DNA of 64,000 nt from Rhynchopus sp. YZ270_cl-10 (Eukaryota; Euglenozoa; Diplonemea; Diplonemida; Diplonemidae): positions 1,116,001 through 1,180,000 of the forward strand of contig OZ037888.1 in assembly GCA_964035575.1 (NCBI GenBank). The letters are read 5' to 3'. The notes under the pieces are model-generated. The model was given only the letters and a program-made list of their open reading frames with translations. It did not search any database and was not told the DNA's origin. Position 1 is the stretch's first letter, and the number at the start of each line of letters is the position of its first letter. Positions 10,515-22,412 of this stretch are shown piece by piece. The translations under genes were made by a program, and so were the position numbers.

Positions 10515-11440
10515 GTGAATATTGAAAGCAAAGAAAGAACCTACAAAACATTTCATACAAACAAACACAACTCAACATACAACGTGCGCACCATATCCTG
10601 GGAGAGTTTTTAGGTGGGGTTGACTCTTTCCCACATGGTACCACCTTTCATCCTTTCTTCTAGTACCTCACGTTCTTTTTTGGCACACCCAAAAACACAC
10701 ACAAATACATTGCAGCAACGAATCGTTAACTCGATCTTCTCGTGACGCTGTGTTTTTTTGTGTTCGCATTTTTTTTTTTTGCCGCCTTTTCATCTTTGCT
10801 TTCATAATGGCGTTCTCTTCTATTTACCTTTGGATGTCAAATTCAAAAATACAAAAACAAAAGCAAAAACAGTATATTTTTTTTTCTTGTGCACTGAAGT
10901 GATGTATCGTAACCGGTTACTGCATTATTTGTCTTAATTGCTTCTTGTCACAAGAGGCATTTTGCACTGTCAAATGAAATGTGGTATTAACCGTGTTAAC
11001 GAACCGTTTCTCTTTTTTTCACAATAACATACCCTTCCACTCACAAAAAACTCATTTCAGAGTTTTTTTTTTCCTGATGATATTTCGCCTCAATAATTTC
11101 CACAAAAAAACACAAAACATTGACCAACGAAAAAAAGACGTGGTTTTTTGATGCACTCACCAACAGGAGGGGAAGGGAATGGTGGCGTGATGGATACGCA
11201 CCCCCCCCTCTATATTGCCTTTATATAATTTTGCTCTTTCTCTTTTTCTTTTGGCCTTTTCTAATCTCCCCCCCCGCCTTCTTTGTGGTGTGAATATTGC
11301 TCCTGTATGGTGCTATTCTCTCTCCGTCCAACACGAGCAAAACTCACCTCCGACCACGTCCCCCCGCCTTTCCCCTTTTTTCTTCAAATTTCCTATAAAA
11401 CTTTGATGTGATTTTTTGTCTTCGTATTTCATTTTTTATG

Positions 11441-11467
11441 GGTGTGCACGAGGCACATCCGTCTCAC
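11441..11467 (+). repeat. short repeat family B, copy 1
   Basis: Core GTGTGCACGAG followed by a purine/pyrimidine-variable CATC. Related copies lie at 40111-40140 and 59743-59769, all on the same strand and followed by T-rich DNA. Confidence 0.5.
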
Positions 11468-11489
11468 AATTTTTTTCTCTTTTTTGCAA

Positions 11490-11520
11490 GGTGACTAAGC
11501 ATGAGAGGCTTACGGTCGTC
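11490..11520 (+). repeat. hairpin repeat family A, copy 1
   Basis: Starts GGTGACTAAGC and ends GGTCGTC. The left arm GGTGACTAAGC can pair with the right arm (GCTTA then TCGTC). The outer pair keeps pairing through G-T wobble where other copies read TCATC. Confidence 0.7.
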
Positions 11521-11547
11521 TAAAAAAAACCTTTTTTGGTGTGATTC

Positions 11548-11580
11548 AGGGTACGGACAACCCACGGGAGAACCACGGAG
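11548..11580 (+). repeat. short repeat family E, copy 1
   Basis: Shares AACCCACGG followed by GAGAACC with a second copy around 54637-54662. It lies directly downstream of the family A hairpin, and in the second locus the same A-then-E order is seen. Confidence 0.4.
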
Positions 11581-12739
11581 AAGTGTTTCGGGCGATATTA
11601 AGATTTGCGGAGCACCTTCGGGGGAACCACGGAGAACCCGTTTGATGATCACACCAAATTTTTTCTTCTTTTTTTTTAAAAAAAAAATAACCCCCCCTCC
11701 CTCAATCCTCACGACTCTCTCCCCCTTTTCCTGCTGGTGGAAGTAAATAACGACAAATATAGAAGGGAAAAAAAAAAAGGGCAAAAGCAAAAGAACATTC
11801 TCCTTGGGAAGAGAGGTGATAACGATGTGTTTTGCGTTTCGATTTTATGGGAACAACAAGCAGCCCCCCACTCACTTCCCTTCCTCTTTGAAAGGAGGCA
11901 GTATTTTTTCTTTTGTTTATTTTTTTTGCAAAAAACAAAAAAACACAAAATGGTTTTATGGACAGCATTATTGTTACGTAGTGAGAAGCCTTCATCTATT
12001 AAGTGATTGTTTTTTTTTTTCTCTTTTATTTTCGCTTGGTTGGATTGAGGTGGCATGGTACCCTGCATCAATTGCTATCACTTTTTGGTTGCTCTTAGCC
12101 ATATTTAGTTATATCCTTTTTCATTTTTTTAGTCTTTATTTTTTTTTTGTAATTTGGTTCTAAGGTTGCAGGGTCATTGGATACATCTGGAAGAGAAGGA
12201 GGGAAAGCTTTCAAAAAAAAAAAAACACATTATAGAAACGAAACAACCAGATTCGCATTTCCAATGAAAAGGGGGAAGAGAGAAGGCAAAACAAAGTAGC
12301 GACGCATCCTGTGTGGGTGCAAAACACTATTTTTTTTAAGAGAAAGAAACCAAAGGAGACCCCCGCCCTGTAGAACCTTTAGCACCAATATCGACACAAC
12401 AAAGGAAGAGACTAAAAAGAAGTTAGGAAAAGCTATTAAAAAAAATTTTCCCCCGTTATTCCTGCTTCCATTCAGCAACCCCCCCTCCCCTTTTTGGCAC
12501 TACCCCCGTTCAACAAATTGTCTTTTCTTTTCAATTTTTTTTTCAAATTTACTATATTTGTGCCTTTCCCTCCACAACCTCTCTTTTACGTGAAAACAAT
12601 GCAAATACAATCCCCTCTCCCAGTTCTCTTTTTCCCAATAAACGCAACTCCCCCTATTTCTAGTTCGATAAGGTAGGATGATGAACACTCACAAAACCCT
12701 CAAGATTATACACATTCCCCGTAATACGAGGGAGAAATT

Positions 12740-13309
12740 ATGAGGTTCGCGACAGCGAAAGATCTGGGCAAATGGCTCAAGAAAAACCACAGCACCAAAC
12801 GTGAACTGTGGGTGAAGATCTACAAGAAGAAGACTGGAATTCCGAGCGTGACTTGGGACGATGTTGTGGTTGAGTCGCTGTGCTGGGGCTGGATCGACGG
12901 CATCAAGAAGTCAGTTGATGACGAAACCTATGTCCAGCGGGTCACTCCAAGAAAATCGCGAAGCAACTGGTCAAAAAGGAACCGAGAGCACGTAGAGCGT
13001 CTGATACGCGAGGGTCGTATGAAGGAGTCGGGACTCGAGCAGGTTCGTGCTGCCAAATCAGATGGCCGGTGGGAGAACGCCAATACGGCAAGCGAATTGG
13101 AAGTGCCAGAGGATTTCCTGAAAGCACTGGAGAGCGACCAGAAGGCGAACCAATTTTTTGAAACGCTGACCAAATCGAGTCGTTACGTCATCGCGCATGG
13201 ATTGACAAGCGCCAAGAAATCCGAAACCAGAGAGCGTCGTTTTGATAAATTCATGGAGATGCTTGCACGTGAAGAGAAGCCTGACCTGAGCAAGACCACA
13301 AAGGCATAG
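12740..13309 (+). CDS. YdeI/OmpD-associated family protein, 189 aa
   Basis: The protein matches the bacterial-type YdeI/OmpD-associated family along its whole length. Recognisable signatures are LWVKIYKKKTG, VVVESLCWGWIDG, the TPRKSRSNWSKRN block, and the ERLIREGRMKESGL helix, followed by a Lys/Arg-rich C-terminus with a DFLKALE segment. The length is normal for the family. Members are cytosolic; some bacterial ones are linked to stress or bacteriocin resistance, but the molecular activity is not established. Such genes occur sporadically in fungi and protists, so acquisition from bacteria is likely (inference). No intron. It stands alone in an AT-rich region between the mucin-like gene and the glycosyltransferase gene. 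The start is the first ATG of the frame. Confidence 0.88.
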   Translation: MRFATAKDLGKWLKKNHSTKRELWVKIYKKKTGIPSVTWDDVVVESLCWGWIDGIKKSVDDETYVQRVTPRKSRSNWSKRNREHVERLIREGRMKESGLEQVRAAKSDGRWENANTASELEVPEDFLKALESDQKANQFFETLTKSSRYVIAHGLTSAKKSETRERRFDKFMEMLAREEKPDLSKTTKA

Positions 13310-14120
13310 CAATCAACATATCAGACAGCACCGAGACCCGTGACGAGCGAACCAATTTTTTGTAAACCCCACAACTGCATTTTATCTGGTGGGTTTAACC
13401 TACTCTGGAGTGGGCTGTCTCGCGGTCATACCACATTTTTTGTGACCTTTTTTTGTCGCCGATTTTCAACTCATCTTTGCGCTTCTGAAAAAAAATATAT
13501 CTTGATACAGGCAGGTCCAAGTTCTGTTTAGACAGATAACCATTGCGTTTTTGGACCCAAAACAGCATTTTATTTTGCGAATTTTGCCTGGGAAACTCAT
13601 TTCCGGGCATTTTTTTGGGGGTGGTTTGTACGGTACTTATTACAAAGGATCCTTCCAAAAGTAGAGGCGGGGATAACCTATTACAAACTGTTGTCTTCTT
13701 TTTTTTTACAAAAAAACATATTTGATTTCACTTTCACATTTTATCCCTCAAAATCCCCTATGATCACCACACACTTCCAACACACTTCAGCACACACCCC
13801 ACTAACCCCCCCTAACCCACCAATATACACGAAACGAAGCAACAAAATGCGCTGCCACAACAGTCTTGCACACGCTCCTACTGCTTTGGGTTTTTTCTGC
13901 TGTCTTTATTGCTGACATTTCCCCTCCTCCTCTCCCTTACCCTTACCCTTACCCTTCCCTTTTTCACTCTTTCCCTGCAACATCCAAAGTCAGCCTCATC
14001 CTGGACATAGCAATTTGTATAGGATTGATTTTTGGTGGCCAGTCTACAGAAGGTATCTGCTGTAAAAACCTCTGATGTGATTTAGCCCCAGTCAAAAAAA
14101 AAAACTCAAAATCAGGGAAT
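13310..14120. other. intergenic spacer
   Basis: AT-rich, no supported gene. Around 13929-13962 there are a few CCCTTA units within a pyrimidine tract. The tract ends close to the glycosyltransferase gene and may be leader or splice-acceptor sequence. Confidence 0.5.
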
Positions 14121-17111
14121 ATGAGGCTTATTGGCATTTCAGTTCTCTTTGTGTGCGGTGTGGATGGCGGGCCTCTCTTCTTTGACCGGATTTTTGAGCA
14201 AATTAGGCGGGGTGAAGAGGCCTGGCACTTGATGGGGGAGACCGACCATTTGGCCTCCCTCTCCGCTACACTACCAAAGCAGGCAGCACTCATCCGCCGT
14301 GTATGCAGCAAGGTAACTCATCATGAAGAACGATGGATGTGCGAACGGCGAGGGGCTGCTATTCAGGCACGGCTTTCTCCTTACAAAAGCGTCTCCACTC
14401 TGGACGCACAACGTGTCATCGATGAGCATGAATCGTACAACACCGATGAGGCTGGGGTGCGTATCTACATCCGCAACGGTGCGATACACAGCTGGGAGAA
14501 CATACAAGGCCGAGGTGGGTCCCTCCGTATCTTCACTGCGTCCGTTGTAGGTAAAGTCCTAGAAGGCCTCAGAGGGGGCACTGCACTACCCCACTTCACC
14601 TTCGAACTCCTCATCCTCTTCCAAGACACCGGGGTCTGCCGGAACGACCCTCTCCGACCAACAGCGGTTTACAACTCCACCGGCCCTCCTGGGTATCCCA
14701 TTTCGAAGTACAGCGTGAACGCGAAGGGGTGTTCTCACTTCATTGCGCTGCCCGATGAAGAGTCAATCCAGCATGACGCATTGAGGAAAGAAATGCGGTT
14801 CCGGGAGTGGAACGACCTGGATGGGAGGGTTGTGTTTCGCGGAACGAATTTCAATCGGCAGAGATTGTTAATGAGTGCGTTGGCGCAGACGGGGTGGTTG
14901 GCTCCATTACTTGATATTGGGATTACCGCGATGTTTGGCGAGGAACACTGTGTCACAGATCTTCAATCTGCCTCTAATGTACCTTTCCCCGATACCACAG
15001 ATTTCCACACCCTCTGCCACTCCTCCATCTCCGGAGTCACTAAGCCCTATCTCACATACGATGAGATCATGACCTACCGTTACGTCCTCGTCATCGATGG
15101 GATCGGCTCCGCCATCCGCTTCCCCCACCACATGAAAGGACCAGGCATTGTCCTGCACATGCCGCGTGAAGAAGAAATGATGGTCGAATATTGGTTCAAC
15201 GATATGGTACCGTGGGTGCACTATGTACCTTTGACGCAGGAGACTGATAAGATGGTGCAGAATTTCTCGGAGACGCTGGAATTTTTGGAGGCAAACCCGG
15301 AGGTTGCCAAACGGATTGCCCTCGAGTCTACGAGATGGGCAAATCTACACAAAACAGACCGAACAGATCATCGGCAGTGGAAGCTGTATTACTACCTCCT
15401 CGATGACCTATGGGATGGTTCCGCTGAGGCTGTTGTTCCACCACGCACAGTCTCATGCGACGACGGCTTGGCAGAACTTACCAACGACGTCCACATTGGC
15501 GACGCAGTAATCTCTCGAACCTGTCTCTCTGCAGGTCTATCCCTCGGTCTGCTCAACGAAAGCGAGGATCCTCTTCAGGCAGCCAAAGCGCAGCTCCCTC
15601 CAGAACGTTATCACCACATCCCCATATCCGACACGCTGCCGATTGACTATGAAATACTACAGATGCAACGGATTGCTTCTGACAATGTGTTGGCCCTGCG
15701 TGATGCATCCTTACAACGAAGGAATCGAATGGAGAGGACAGATCATCTCGCAGACCTTTCTAGGGTAAACCCTACTCAAGCTGAGGCAGTGCGCTCTGTT
15801 TGCAAAGAAGCATGTGGCGTTGTATGGATATGTCATGCACGTGGTGCTCGCATAGCACGGTCTCTCCAGGCACAACACCATCATCAGATCTCCCGGTCCT
15901 CCTCCACTGCGTTTGTTGCAGCGTACACACAGTACGACCCTCCAGGACTCCGTATCTTCATCCGCAACGGTAAACTAAATAGTTGGGAGACGCTAAGTGA
16001 TACTTCCATTGAAGACCCAAAATATGCTTCTATTCTCACCACCCTCTGCAAAGCTTTGCACAGTGCAGATCTTGTGTACACCGTAGACCTTCTTGTTCTC
16101 TTTGATCATAATGCATCATGCACACGGAAAAGACCTTCCGCAGTGCACAACCCTGACACACCCGCGGTACACCCTTATGTATTATCAGGGGTGTCCACAT
16201 CGATGTCATTGTCGTTGTGTGCTCCGGGGGTTGCGATGCCGTTTGAGGATTTACCAGAAGGGGTGGGACAGGGTTTGTCATTGCAACCGAGGTTAGGGTA
16301 CATAGGGAACGAACCGACTACGCTATCAACAATTTTGAAGGTTTTGGCGTATACCGGTTGGCAGAATGGGAGTGTCGTGGACTTAGGGGTGGTGCCGGAC
16401 AATGAGGAGCACTGTGTTGCACAGATTAAAGCGGTCCGGGGGTTGCATGTGCTTCCATTAGAAACTCTTGCCAGAACGGATGCTAAAATTTGCGAAAACA
16501 GAACACCACCACCAAACAGTACAATGCAAACAGGGCAACCACGCTACATCATCGCCTCTGACGGCAGCCCCACCACACTGCTCTCCGCCATGCGAGAACC
16601 CAACGTAGTTCCACTCTATGTCGCCGGACGTTCTGAGTACTTCTCCGCCGACCTGCTCCCATGGGTCCACTACGTACCTATCACAGACACCCTACACGAT
16701 GTGGTGACAAACCTCAGCCGCACATTGCACATCCTCCACGAAAACCCCGACCTATCTGCGGCCATCGCAACAACCTCGACAGAATTCGCCCTGCAGCAGA
16801 ACCGCGACAACACCGACCGAACGCAGTGGCTACTCTACGTCTCCTTGGCAGGAAGCATATGGGATGATGCCGTTCCGTCCCCTTCCCTGCAGCAGGCAGT
16901 TAACTGCACACAGCATGACTCTCCCTGTCATAAGGGCGGGGGCTCTAGAGGTGTGGTCGGTGTGCGCATGGGGAGAGAGGGTGTCTGGGAAAATGGCTGT
17001 GCGGCGGTTGTGTCGCTGGGGGTGTTTGTGGTGGTGGGTGTGAAGATGCGGTGTATGAAGGGAGCGTTGTTTGTGCTGTCGTGTGCAGGGGTCGTGTTGT
17101 GGAGGGGGTAG
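14121..17111 (+). CDS. tandem GT90 (CAP10-like) glycosyltransferase, 996 aa
   Basis: The N-terminal hydrophobic stretch MRLIGISVLFVCGV is a signal peptide or anchor. Residues ~20-460 and ~500-960 are two diverged copies of a CAP10/POGLUT-type (Glyco_transf_90) domain. The first copy has WNDLDGRVVFRGTNF, YRYVLVIDGIGSAIRFP, a short MPREEE patch, then PWVHYVPL. The second repeats the layout (IIASDG, a Leu-rich patch, LLPWVHYVPI) but has lost several conserved positions, including the arginine of the FRGTNF-type motif, so it may be non-catalytic. Two hydrophobic segments end the protein, the last at the C-terminus. Family members transfer glucose or xylose in the ER or Golgi; the substrate here is unknown. 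The neighbouring mucin-like protein could be a client, but linkage alone does not show this. No introns. Confidence 0.82.
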   Translation: MRLIGISVLFVCGVDGGPLFFDRIFEQIRRGEEAWHLMGETDHLASLSATLPKQAALIRRVCSKVTHHEERWMCERRGAAIQARLSPYKSVSTLDAQRVIDEHESYNTDEAGVRIYIRNGAIHSWENIQGRGGSLRIFTASVVGKVLEGLRGGTALPHFTFELLILFQDTGVCRNDPLRPTAVYNSTGPPGYPISKYSVNAKGCSHFIALPDEESIQHDALRKEMRFREWNDLDGRVVFRGTNFNRQRLLMSALAQTGWLAPLLDIGITAMFGEEHCVTDLQSASNVPFPDTTDFHTLCHSSISGVTKPYLTYDEIMTYRYVLVIDGIGSAIRFPHHMKGPGIVLHMPREEEMMVEYWFNDMVPWVHYVPLTQETDKMVQNFSETLEFLEANPEVAKRIALESTRWANLHKTDRTDHRQWKLYYYLLDDLWDGSAEAVVPPRTVSCDDGLAELTNDVHIGDAVISRTCLSAGLSLGLLNESEDPLQAAKAQLPPERYHHIPISDTLPIDYEILQMQRIASDNVLALRDASLQRRNRMERTDHLADLSRVNPTQAEAVRSVCKEACGVVWICHARGARIARSLQAQHHHQISRSSSTAFVAAYTQYDPPGLRIFIRNGKLNSWETLSDTSIEDPKYASILTTLCKALHSADLVYTVDLLVLFDHNASCTRKRPSAVHNPDTPAVHPYVLSGVSTSMSLSLCAPGVAMPFEDLPEGVGQGLSLQPRLGYIGNEPTTLSTILKVLAYTGWQNGSVVDLGVVPDNEEHCVAQIKAVRGLHVLPLETLARTDAKICENRTPPPNSTMQTGQPRYIIASDGSPTTLLSAMREPNVVPLYVAGRSEYFSADLLPWVHYVPITDTLHDVVTNLSRTLHILHENPDLSAAIATTSTEFALQQNRDNTDRTQWLLYVSLAGSIWDDAVPSPSLQQAVNCTQHDSPCHKGGGSRGVVGVRMGREGVWENGCAAVVSLGVFVVVGVKMRCMKGALFVLSCAGVVLWRG

Positions 17112-17511
17112 AGGTGGGTCATTTGGTTAAAATGATTGCCTATGTAGGTTGGGGTCTCGTATTCACAGTCCTTGAGGGGATGCGGGTGAGCAACCCTTGC
17201 CCTCCCCTTTTTGTTGTGTGGATTGACCTATTTTGAGTGTTCAAAGAGAGGTCCCAAAATTGAAGGAGAAATAAATTCTTGATCAACATCGCACACCATT
17301 TTTTACACAATGGAGTGTTTCCCTTTTCCCGGGGTGGGGCTCGCAAGGCTGCGGGAAATTGATCAGCCGATCACCCCTTATTTCTTTTTTTGTGATAACC
17401 CTTCTCACTGCTGCCTCCGTTTATAACGAATAAACAAAAAAACAAAAGAAAATTCCCTTCCTTTTCTCTCCCCATCTCCCAGACACCCCCTATCTCAACC
17501 AAATCACAGCA
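17112..17511. other. intergenic spacer and 5' leader
   Basis: No gene. A C/T-rich tract runs into the next start, with AATCACAG two bases before the ATG, a good candidate splice acceptor. Confidence 0.5.
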
Positions 17512-19593
17512 ATGCGACGTTCCGACCACCACAATGCACGCCTTTCGAAGGCTTCCGACCATGACGTGGAGGGCACCGAACGTATGGTTGTCATGATACG
17601 CGTCCGGCACTTGACCGAACGTGAGCACCAGCTCTGCACACTGCGCTACCCACACCGCCAGCACATAGGCTACAGCTGCGTGGAGTGCGCCTCGGACGAT
17701 GTCATTGTGTTCGACCCCGACTCTCCTGTGAATCGGTCTTGCGGACGACGCTACACTTTTGACCGTGTCTTCGACGGCGCTGCCTCCAACGAAGACGTCT
17801 ACACTGCTGCAGTACAGCCTCTCCTGGGTGGGCTCTTGGACGGCTACAACGGCACCTGCTTTGCCTACGGCATGACCGGCGCAGGCAAAACCTACACAAT
17901 GATGGGAACCGACCGCGTCACCGGGCTCTGCTTCATGGCAGTCGGCGATATGTTCGACCGCATCAAATCTTCAGGCGGAAACTGCGCCGTCCACGCAAGC
18001 TACCTAGAGATCTACAACGAAAAGGTGAAGGACCTCCTCAGCAAGGACGCAACCAAACGGCACGACATCGTGGAAGACCCGGAAAAGGGTGTTGTTGTGA
18101 CGGATTTGGCGGAGTATTTGGTGACAAACCTGCAGGACCTGAACACTCTCATGGCGTTGGGGTGCGAGAAACGGACGAAGGCGTCCACCGCTTCTAACGT
18201 GGTGTCCTCCCGCTCGCATGCGATTCTATTGATCACCGTACGCCGGCACTCCCCCGAAGAGCGTGTCCTCAGCGTCGGCAAGCTCTCTCTGATCGACCTC
18301 GCAGGCAGCGAACGTGCCCTGCCTGGTGACTCCCACGCTGGGGCACGTGGCGCGCGCTTGCAGGAAGGTGCGAACATCAACCGCTCTCTCCTCGCCCTCG
18401 GAAACTGCATCACCATCCTCGGCGCCGCACCCAACGCAAAGGGACGCGAACGGAAGCACGTCCCCTACAGAGATTCAAAGCTGACACGTCTCTTGAAGGA
18501 TTCTCTCGGCGGCAACACCAGGACTGTGATGATCGGGAACATCTCCCCTGCGTCTACATGCTATGAGGAGGTGGTGTCGACCCTCAAATATGCGACGCGT
18601 GCACGAAACATTTCGCGGCATATTACACGGAATGAAGTAGTGATCGACCCGCGTGTCAGAGGTGGCGGCCACCCCGCTATCGACGCATTGAAAACCGACA
18701 TCGCACAGCTCCGCACCCAACTTGTTGTCCAAAAATGTGCGGAGGAGGGGATCAGCAGAACACAATACCTGCCGCCCAACGCGGGGGGCTACTTCAGACC
18801 GGTCTCTGTCGCTACCAGACCTGCGGTGGACATTAAGCCGACCACCTTTGCCGGGCTGGAGTCCATAAAGGATGCGGTCTTGGCGTGCAAAAAGCTGCAG
18901 GAGGAGCTGGACGTCAGTGTGGACTCCTGCCCCTTCGATGGACATGATAGTGACCACGACAGTGTTAAAGAGGCAGACGAGACGGTCAGGCAAAGGGACA
19001 CATCGGTGTCTCTGGTAGAAGCGGACCTGGGTGCGCAACAACGGGACGACGCGCATGAGGATTGGCAGCGAGTACACGACATGCTTGCTTCAGGCGTTGC
19101 AGGGGAGATGGAGATGGAGATGGGTGGTGGTAATGGCATGCACGCAGCAGCAGCAGGGGGTGCAGGCAGCTCCTTCAGACCTGTGCACTTCGCACCGCAA
19201 GAAAGGCAGCAAGCGCTCCCCAAGTGGCGGACACTTGAACAAAAAAATACCAATACAGACCGAGTCCTCCCAAAACCAGGCAGCTGGAGGGAACGTGAGG
19301 TATGGAGAAAATACGGGAGTTGGGGTTTTGTGGGTTGAAAAATTCAGCCACTCACCTATTCTCGTTTTTTTTGGGGGGCTTTTTCGCACCCTTTTTAGAA
19401 CCAACAGAGAGTGTGTGGTAAAACGACTTTGGGGTTACGTATTGAGTGTAAACATACACAATTTTCCCCTATTACAACGCATTGTGACAACAACAACAAC
19501 AACCTTCTACAGAGACGCCACGACAACGGCACCACACAAGGGGTGCAGAGATCCAGGCAGGGTGCGGCGAGCGCTCACGTAATGTTTCCTTGA
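17512..19593 (+). CDS. kinesin-8-like motor protein, ~622 aa (2 exons)
   Basis: Plus-end microtubule motor with an N-terminal motor domain at residues ~25-370. Visible motifs are the P-loop GMTGAGKT near residue 120, switch I NVVSSRSH, switch II DLAGSE, the EGANINRSLLALGNCI helix, HVPYRDSKLTRLLKDSLGGN and STLKYATRARNI. The VFDP segment before the P-loop, the DLL...VEDPEKGVVV segment and the NINRSLLALGNCI form favour kinesin-8 (KIF18/19-like), which regulates microtubule length. The tail is short and largely disordered. The frame reaches a stop at 19338, but a GTATGG donor at 19300 and a CTACAG acceptor ending at 19512 give a phase-0 intron and a 26-residue final exon (19513-19593) with coding-like composition. 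Without it the protein has 608 residues. The ATG follows a CACAG. Confidence 0.85.
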
Positions 19594-20356
19594 GTCGCAC
19601 TACAAAGTCCTCTCAACTCCTCTAACTGTCAATTAGATGTTTTTTTCCGGAATCAAAACAACAGAGAAGCAACCCCTTGTCTTTTGGCATAGGGTTTTTG
19701 TTAGACTCTTATGGAGACCGGGGAGGATTGTTAGGGTATATTGAACGGAGCCCGCCTCTTGGCGGGGGCCATTGTCGTTACGAATGCTATCACAGACACA
19801 CAGACTTTTATAAAAAAAATCCCCCCAAATAGAATTTCAATTAGCATCGTTCATGCTGAAGGGGTGCACGGCAAAGGCAAATAGATCGCGCAGGGTACCC
19901 CCAATTCTGCGCCTGCCTGAGCTTCACCCCCCTTTCCCCCGTCGATCGTAGTGTTGTGTGGTTTTCTGTGGTCCCCCCTTTCTCCCCCAACCCCTGACAT
20001 CTCCCTTTCCTGCTAGAAATTATTTTTCAAAAAAAAAGGGGGGGGCTTCTTTTGTTTTATTAGGATTGAAGAGGCCTGGCATGCCCATTTTTTCACTTTT
20101 TACCAATGATATCGATAAACCAATCACCACATAAAAACCCCCTCGCTGATGTGGAGCGGAAAGACGTTTTCATTTTCAGTTCACCTCTTCATTCAACACT
20201 CTCCCCCATTTCCCACTCCCCACATACAGGGAAGCACACGGCACCTCTCACCCTCCTCCCTCCCCCCCTCCTCTGCATGTAGCATCCGTCTTGAGATCAG
20301 GGGTTATTTTTTTTCCCTCAAAAAATCTTGGCTTAGAACTCCCCCTATAGTGAATC
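19594..20356. other. intergenic spacer and 5' leader
   Basis: No supported gene. Pyrimidine-rich from about 19920, ending in CCCCCTATAG six bases before the next ATG. Confidence 0.5.
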
Positions 20357-22412
20357 ATGGAAACGCGAGTAACACTCCGGTTGGAGAGAGGCGAGCCCCC
20401 GGGGTTGTTTCTGTGCGAGAATGAGGCGACGGCGGAGGTTTTTGTACAGTACGTTCTCCACGGGACGCCTGCGTACCACGCTAAGGTTGTTCCCAATGCA
20501 GTTATTACTAGGGTAGACAAACGCAGGGTCACCTCAGTCGCAGACTTCCATGCTCTCCTCCGCGCTGGCGTTTCACGACGAGGACACGATTTTTCTCTCA
20601 AAATGATTCTTCCTTCTCTACAGTACCCTAAAGCATTGTTGACACGCTCTGTGACCCGGGTGGAGCAGGGTGGGAAAACTGCCATGACTCTAGTTGTTTT
20701 CAAAAGCTTGATTGCTCTACACAAAAACCGCTTCGACCCTCAGGTAGTCATCCCCATACAAGAGGTCGCAAATGTCACCAGTGTAGTAACCGGGGGGAAG
20801 GTGGTGGTGGTGGTCAAACCCCGCGGCTGCGAGCCTGGAGGGGAGTACCTTTTCTCGCAGAGCGACGACAGCCAAGATAACCCTCCCGGGGATGGAGAAG
20901 ATATAGTTACCTGCATTGCAGGGTTGCTGTCGTTGCTGCAGATGGGGGGCATGCAGATGAGGCGGAAGAGGGAGGTCAAAGAGGAAAGCAGCGGGTCAGA
21001 GATATCATCGTACGACGTCCCGCAGGTCCGTTCGGTCGCGTCGTCCTCGCAACGAACAGAGTCGCGGTCGTCTTCTGCATCGTCTTCTCTTGGTGCAAGG
21101 AAAAAGGTCAAGAAGTCTGCCTCCCTCCACACCGTGGCCCCTGCGAAGAACCTCGTGGACAAGCTCATCGCGGAGGCCGAAGGGGGGAACGAATTGGTGC
21201 CGTTTGCTGGGGATTTGAGCATGGTATCGCCACATCATTTGCCAACGGATTTTGATGGTGTGCGTGGGCTGGTGTCGAAGTACGTCTTCTTCTATGCGGG
21301 ATGTGGGGAGTCGTGGAAAGGGGGTGGCAGGGCAGAGAAGAGGCTGGTCCTGATGTCCGACGTAGGTGTCTACATAATACACGGTGAGAGTGGGAAGCTC
21401 GTGCGAAGTTTTGCGATAGCTGCCATAGCGGAGGTGCTTGCCTGCCGCGCAACAGGGGTGCTAGCGTTCCGTGTGCCGCGTGAGTTTGATGCGCTGCTTG
21501 TGCTCAGCGGGTCGAGCCCTCTCTTGGCAGTGGAAGTGCTTCAAATACTGTCCCCAGGGCTTCCTTCACGCATTCTTGATAATGCAAGTGCGTCGAGTCT
21601 TGCACAAAAGCTGTTCCTAGACAAACCCAAACACTGGAAGATGACCCCAGACATGATGATGCCGTTCACTCATCGGTATGTGTTTCTTTTTGAGGGGCAA
21701 ATGTGCTGGTAAAATGATGTGAGTAGCGTCGCACCATGAAGAGCGCTGAGCTCGGAGATGCTTCCTAACAACCAATGCGTTGTTTTCTGTTTTCCGGTTA
21801 AAAAAAACACACCACTTTTCTTTGAAACTTTACCATTTCCACAGCCCCGACATCGTTCATTACCCAGCACCACCGCCACCAGCGGAGACCATCCTGCAGG
21901 TTGCGACGACTCCACGGCATAGCCCTGTTGGCATTGATCATATCTCTCCTGTGCGTGGTATGGATGTGGCTTTGTTCGAGAGGGTGGATGGCTTAGCGTC
22001 GCAGCTGCAGAATGTGAGTGAGGAGATGCTCCGCATGAGGAGGATGGGGGAGATGGAGCGGCGGTCGGAGCGGGAGCAGGGCGGGCAGGCGCTGCAGCGT
22101 CGTCTTGCCACCCTCGAGACCACTGTCGGCTCTGTCGTCGAAATGGGCCGTGGCCTCGCCCAACAGCAACGTCTCCTCGCCGACCCCTCCCTCCTCCCGG
22201 ACCCGCCGCCGCTCTCCCCACCGCCACCGCCCCTCTCGAACCTCTCCTCACACAGAGAGCGCAACACCTCCCCCGTCCGCGCCCACGTCCCGCCCCTCAT
22301 CGGACACGCAGCAACAGCAGTAACAGAACTTCTTGAGTCAAGCATGCACTACCCTCGAGTGAAGCCTGCAAGAAGAGAGCTGGCAGGGTCGGTGTCGCGA
22401 CGATTTATGTGA
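20357..22412 (+). CDS. PDZ-domain protein with C-terminal coiled coil, 628 aa (2 exons)
   Basis: Residues ~8-75 resemble a PDZ domain: a carboxylate-loop-like PPGLFLCEN, then VQYVLHGTPAYHAKVVPNAVITRVDKRRV and a final helix. Residues ~110-200 and ~280-440 alternate beta-rich segments, the second reminiscent of a PH-like fold, separated by a Ser-rich basic linker. The continuous frame stops at 21712, but a GTATGT donor at 21676 and a CCACAG acceptor ending at 21844 join exon 1 (20357-21675) to exon 2 (21845-22412) in phase 2 and restore THRPDIVHYP. Exon 2 encodes a coiled coil (residues ~465-535), poly-Pro and a basic tail. A cytoplasmic scaffold role is inferred from domains only. The PDZ call is moderate and the PH-like call weak. 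Confidence 0.78.

Larger units (their letters stand above)
10515..12739. other. 2.2-kb AT-rich spacer
   Basis: No supported gene. It is dominated by T and A runs and C/T tracts. Between 11441 and 11580 it holds a cluster of three short dispersed repeats, listed separately. Confidence 0.6.

Noticed and set aside
13929-13962. CCCTTA units resembling telomeric repeats
   Set aside because: Only about three units, within a general pyrimidine tract of a leader. Too short to call an internal telomere.
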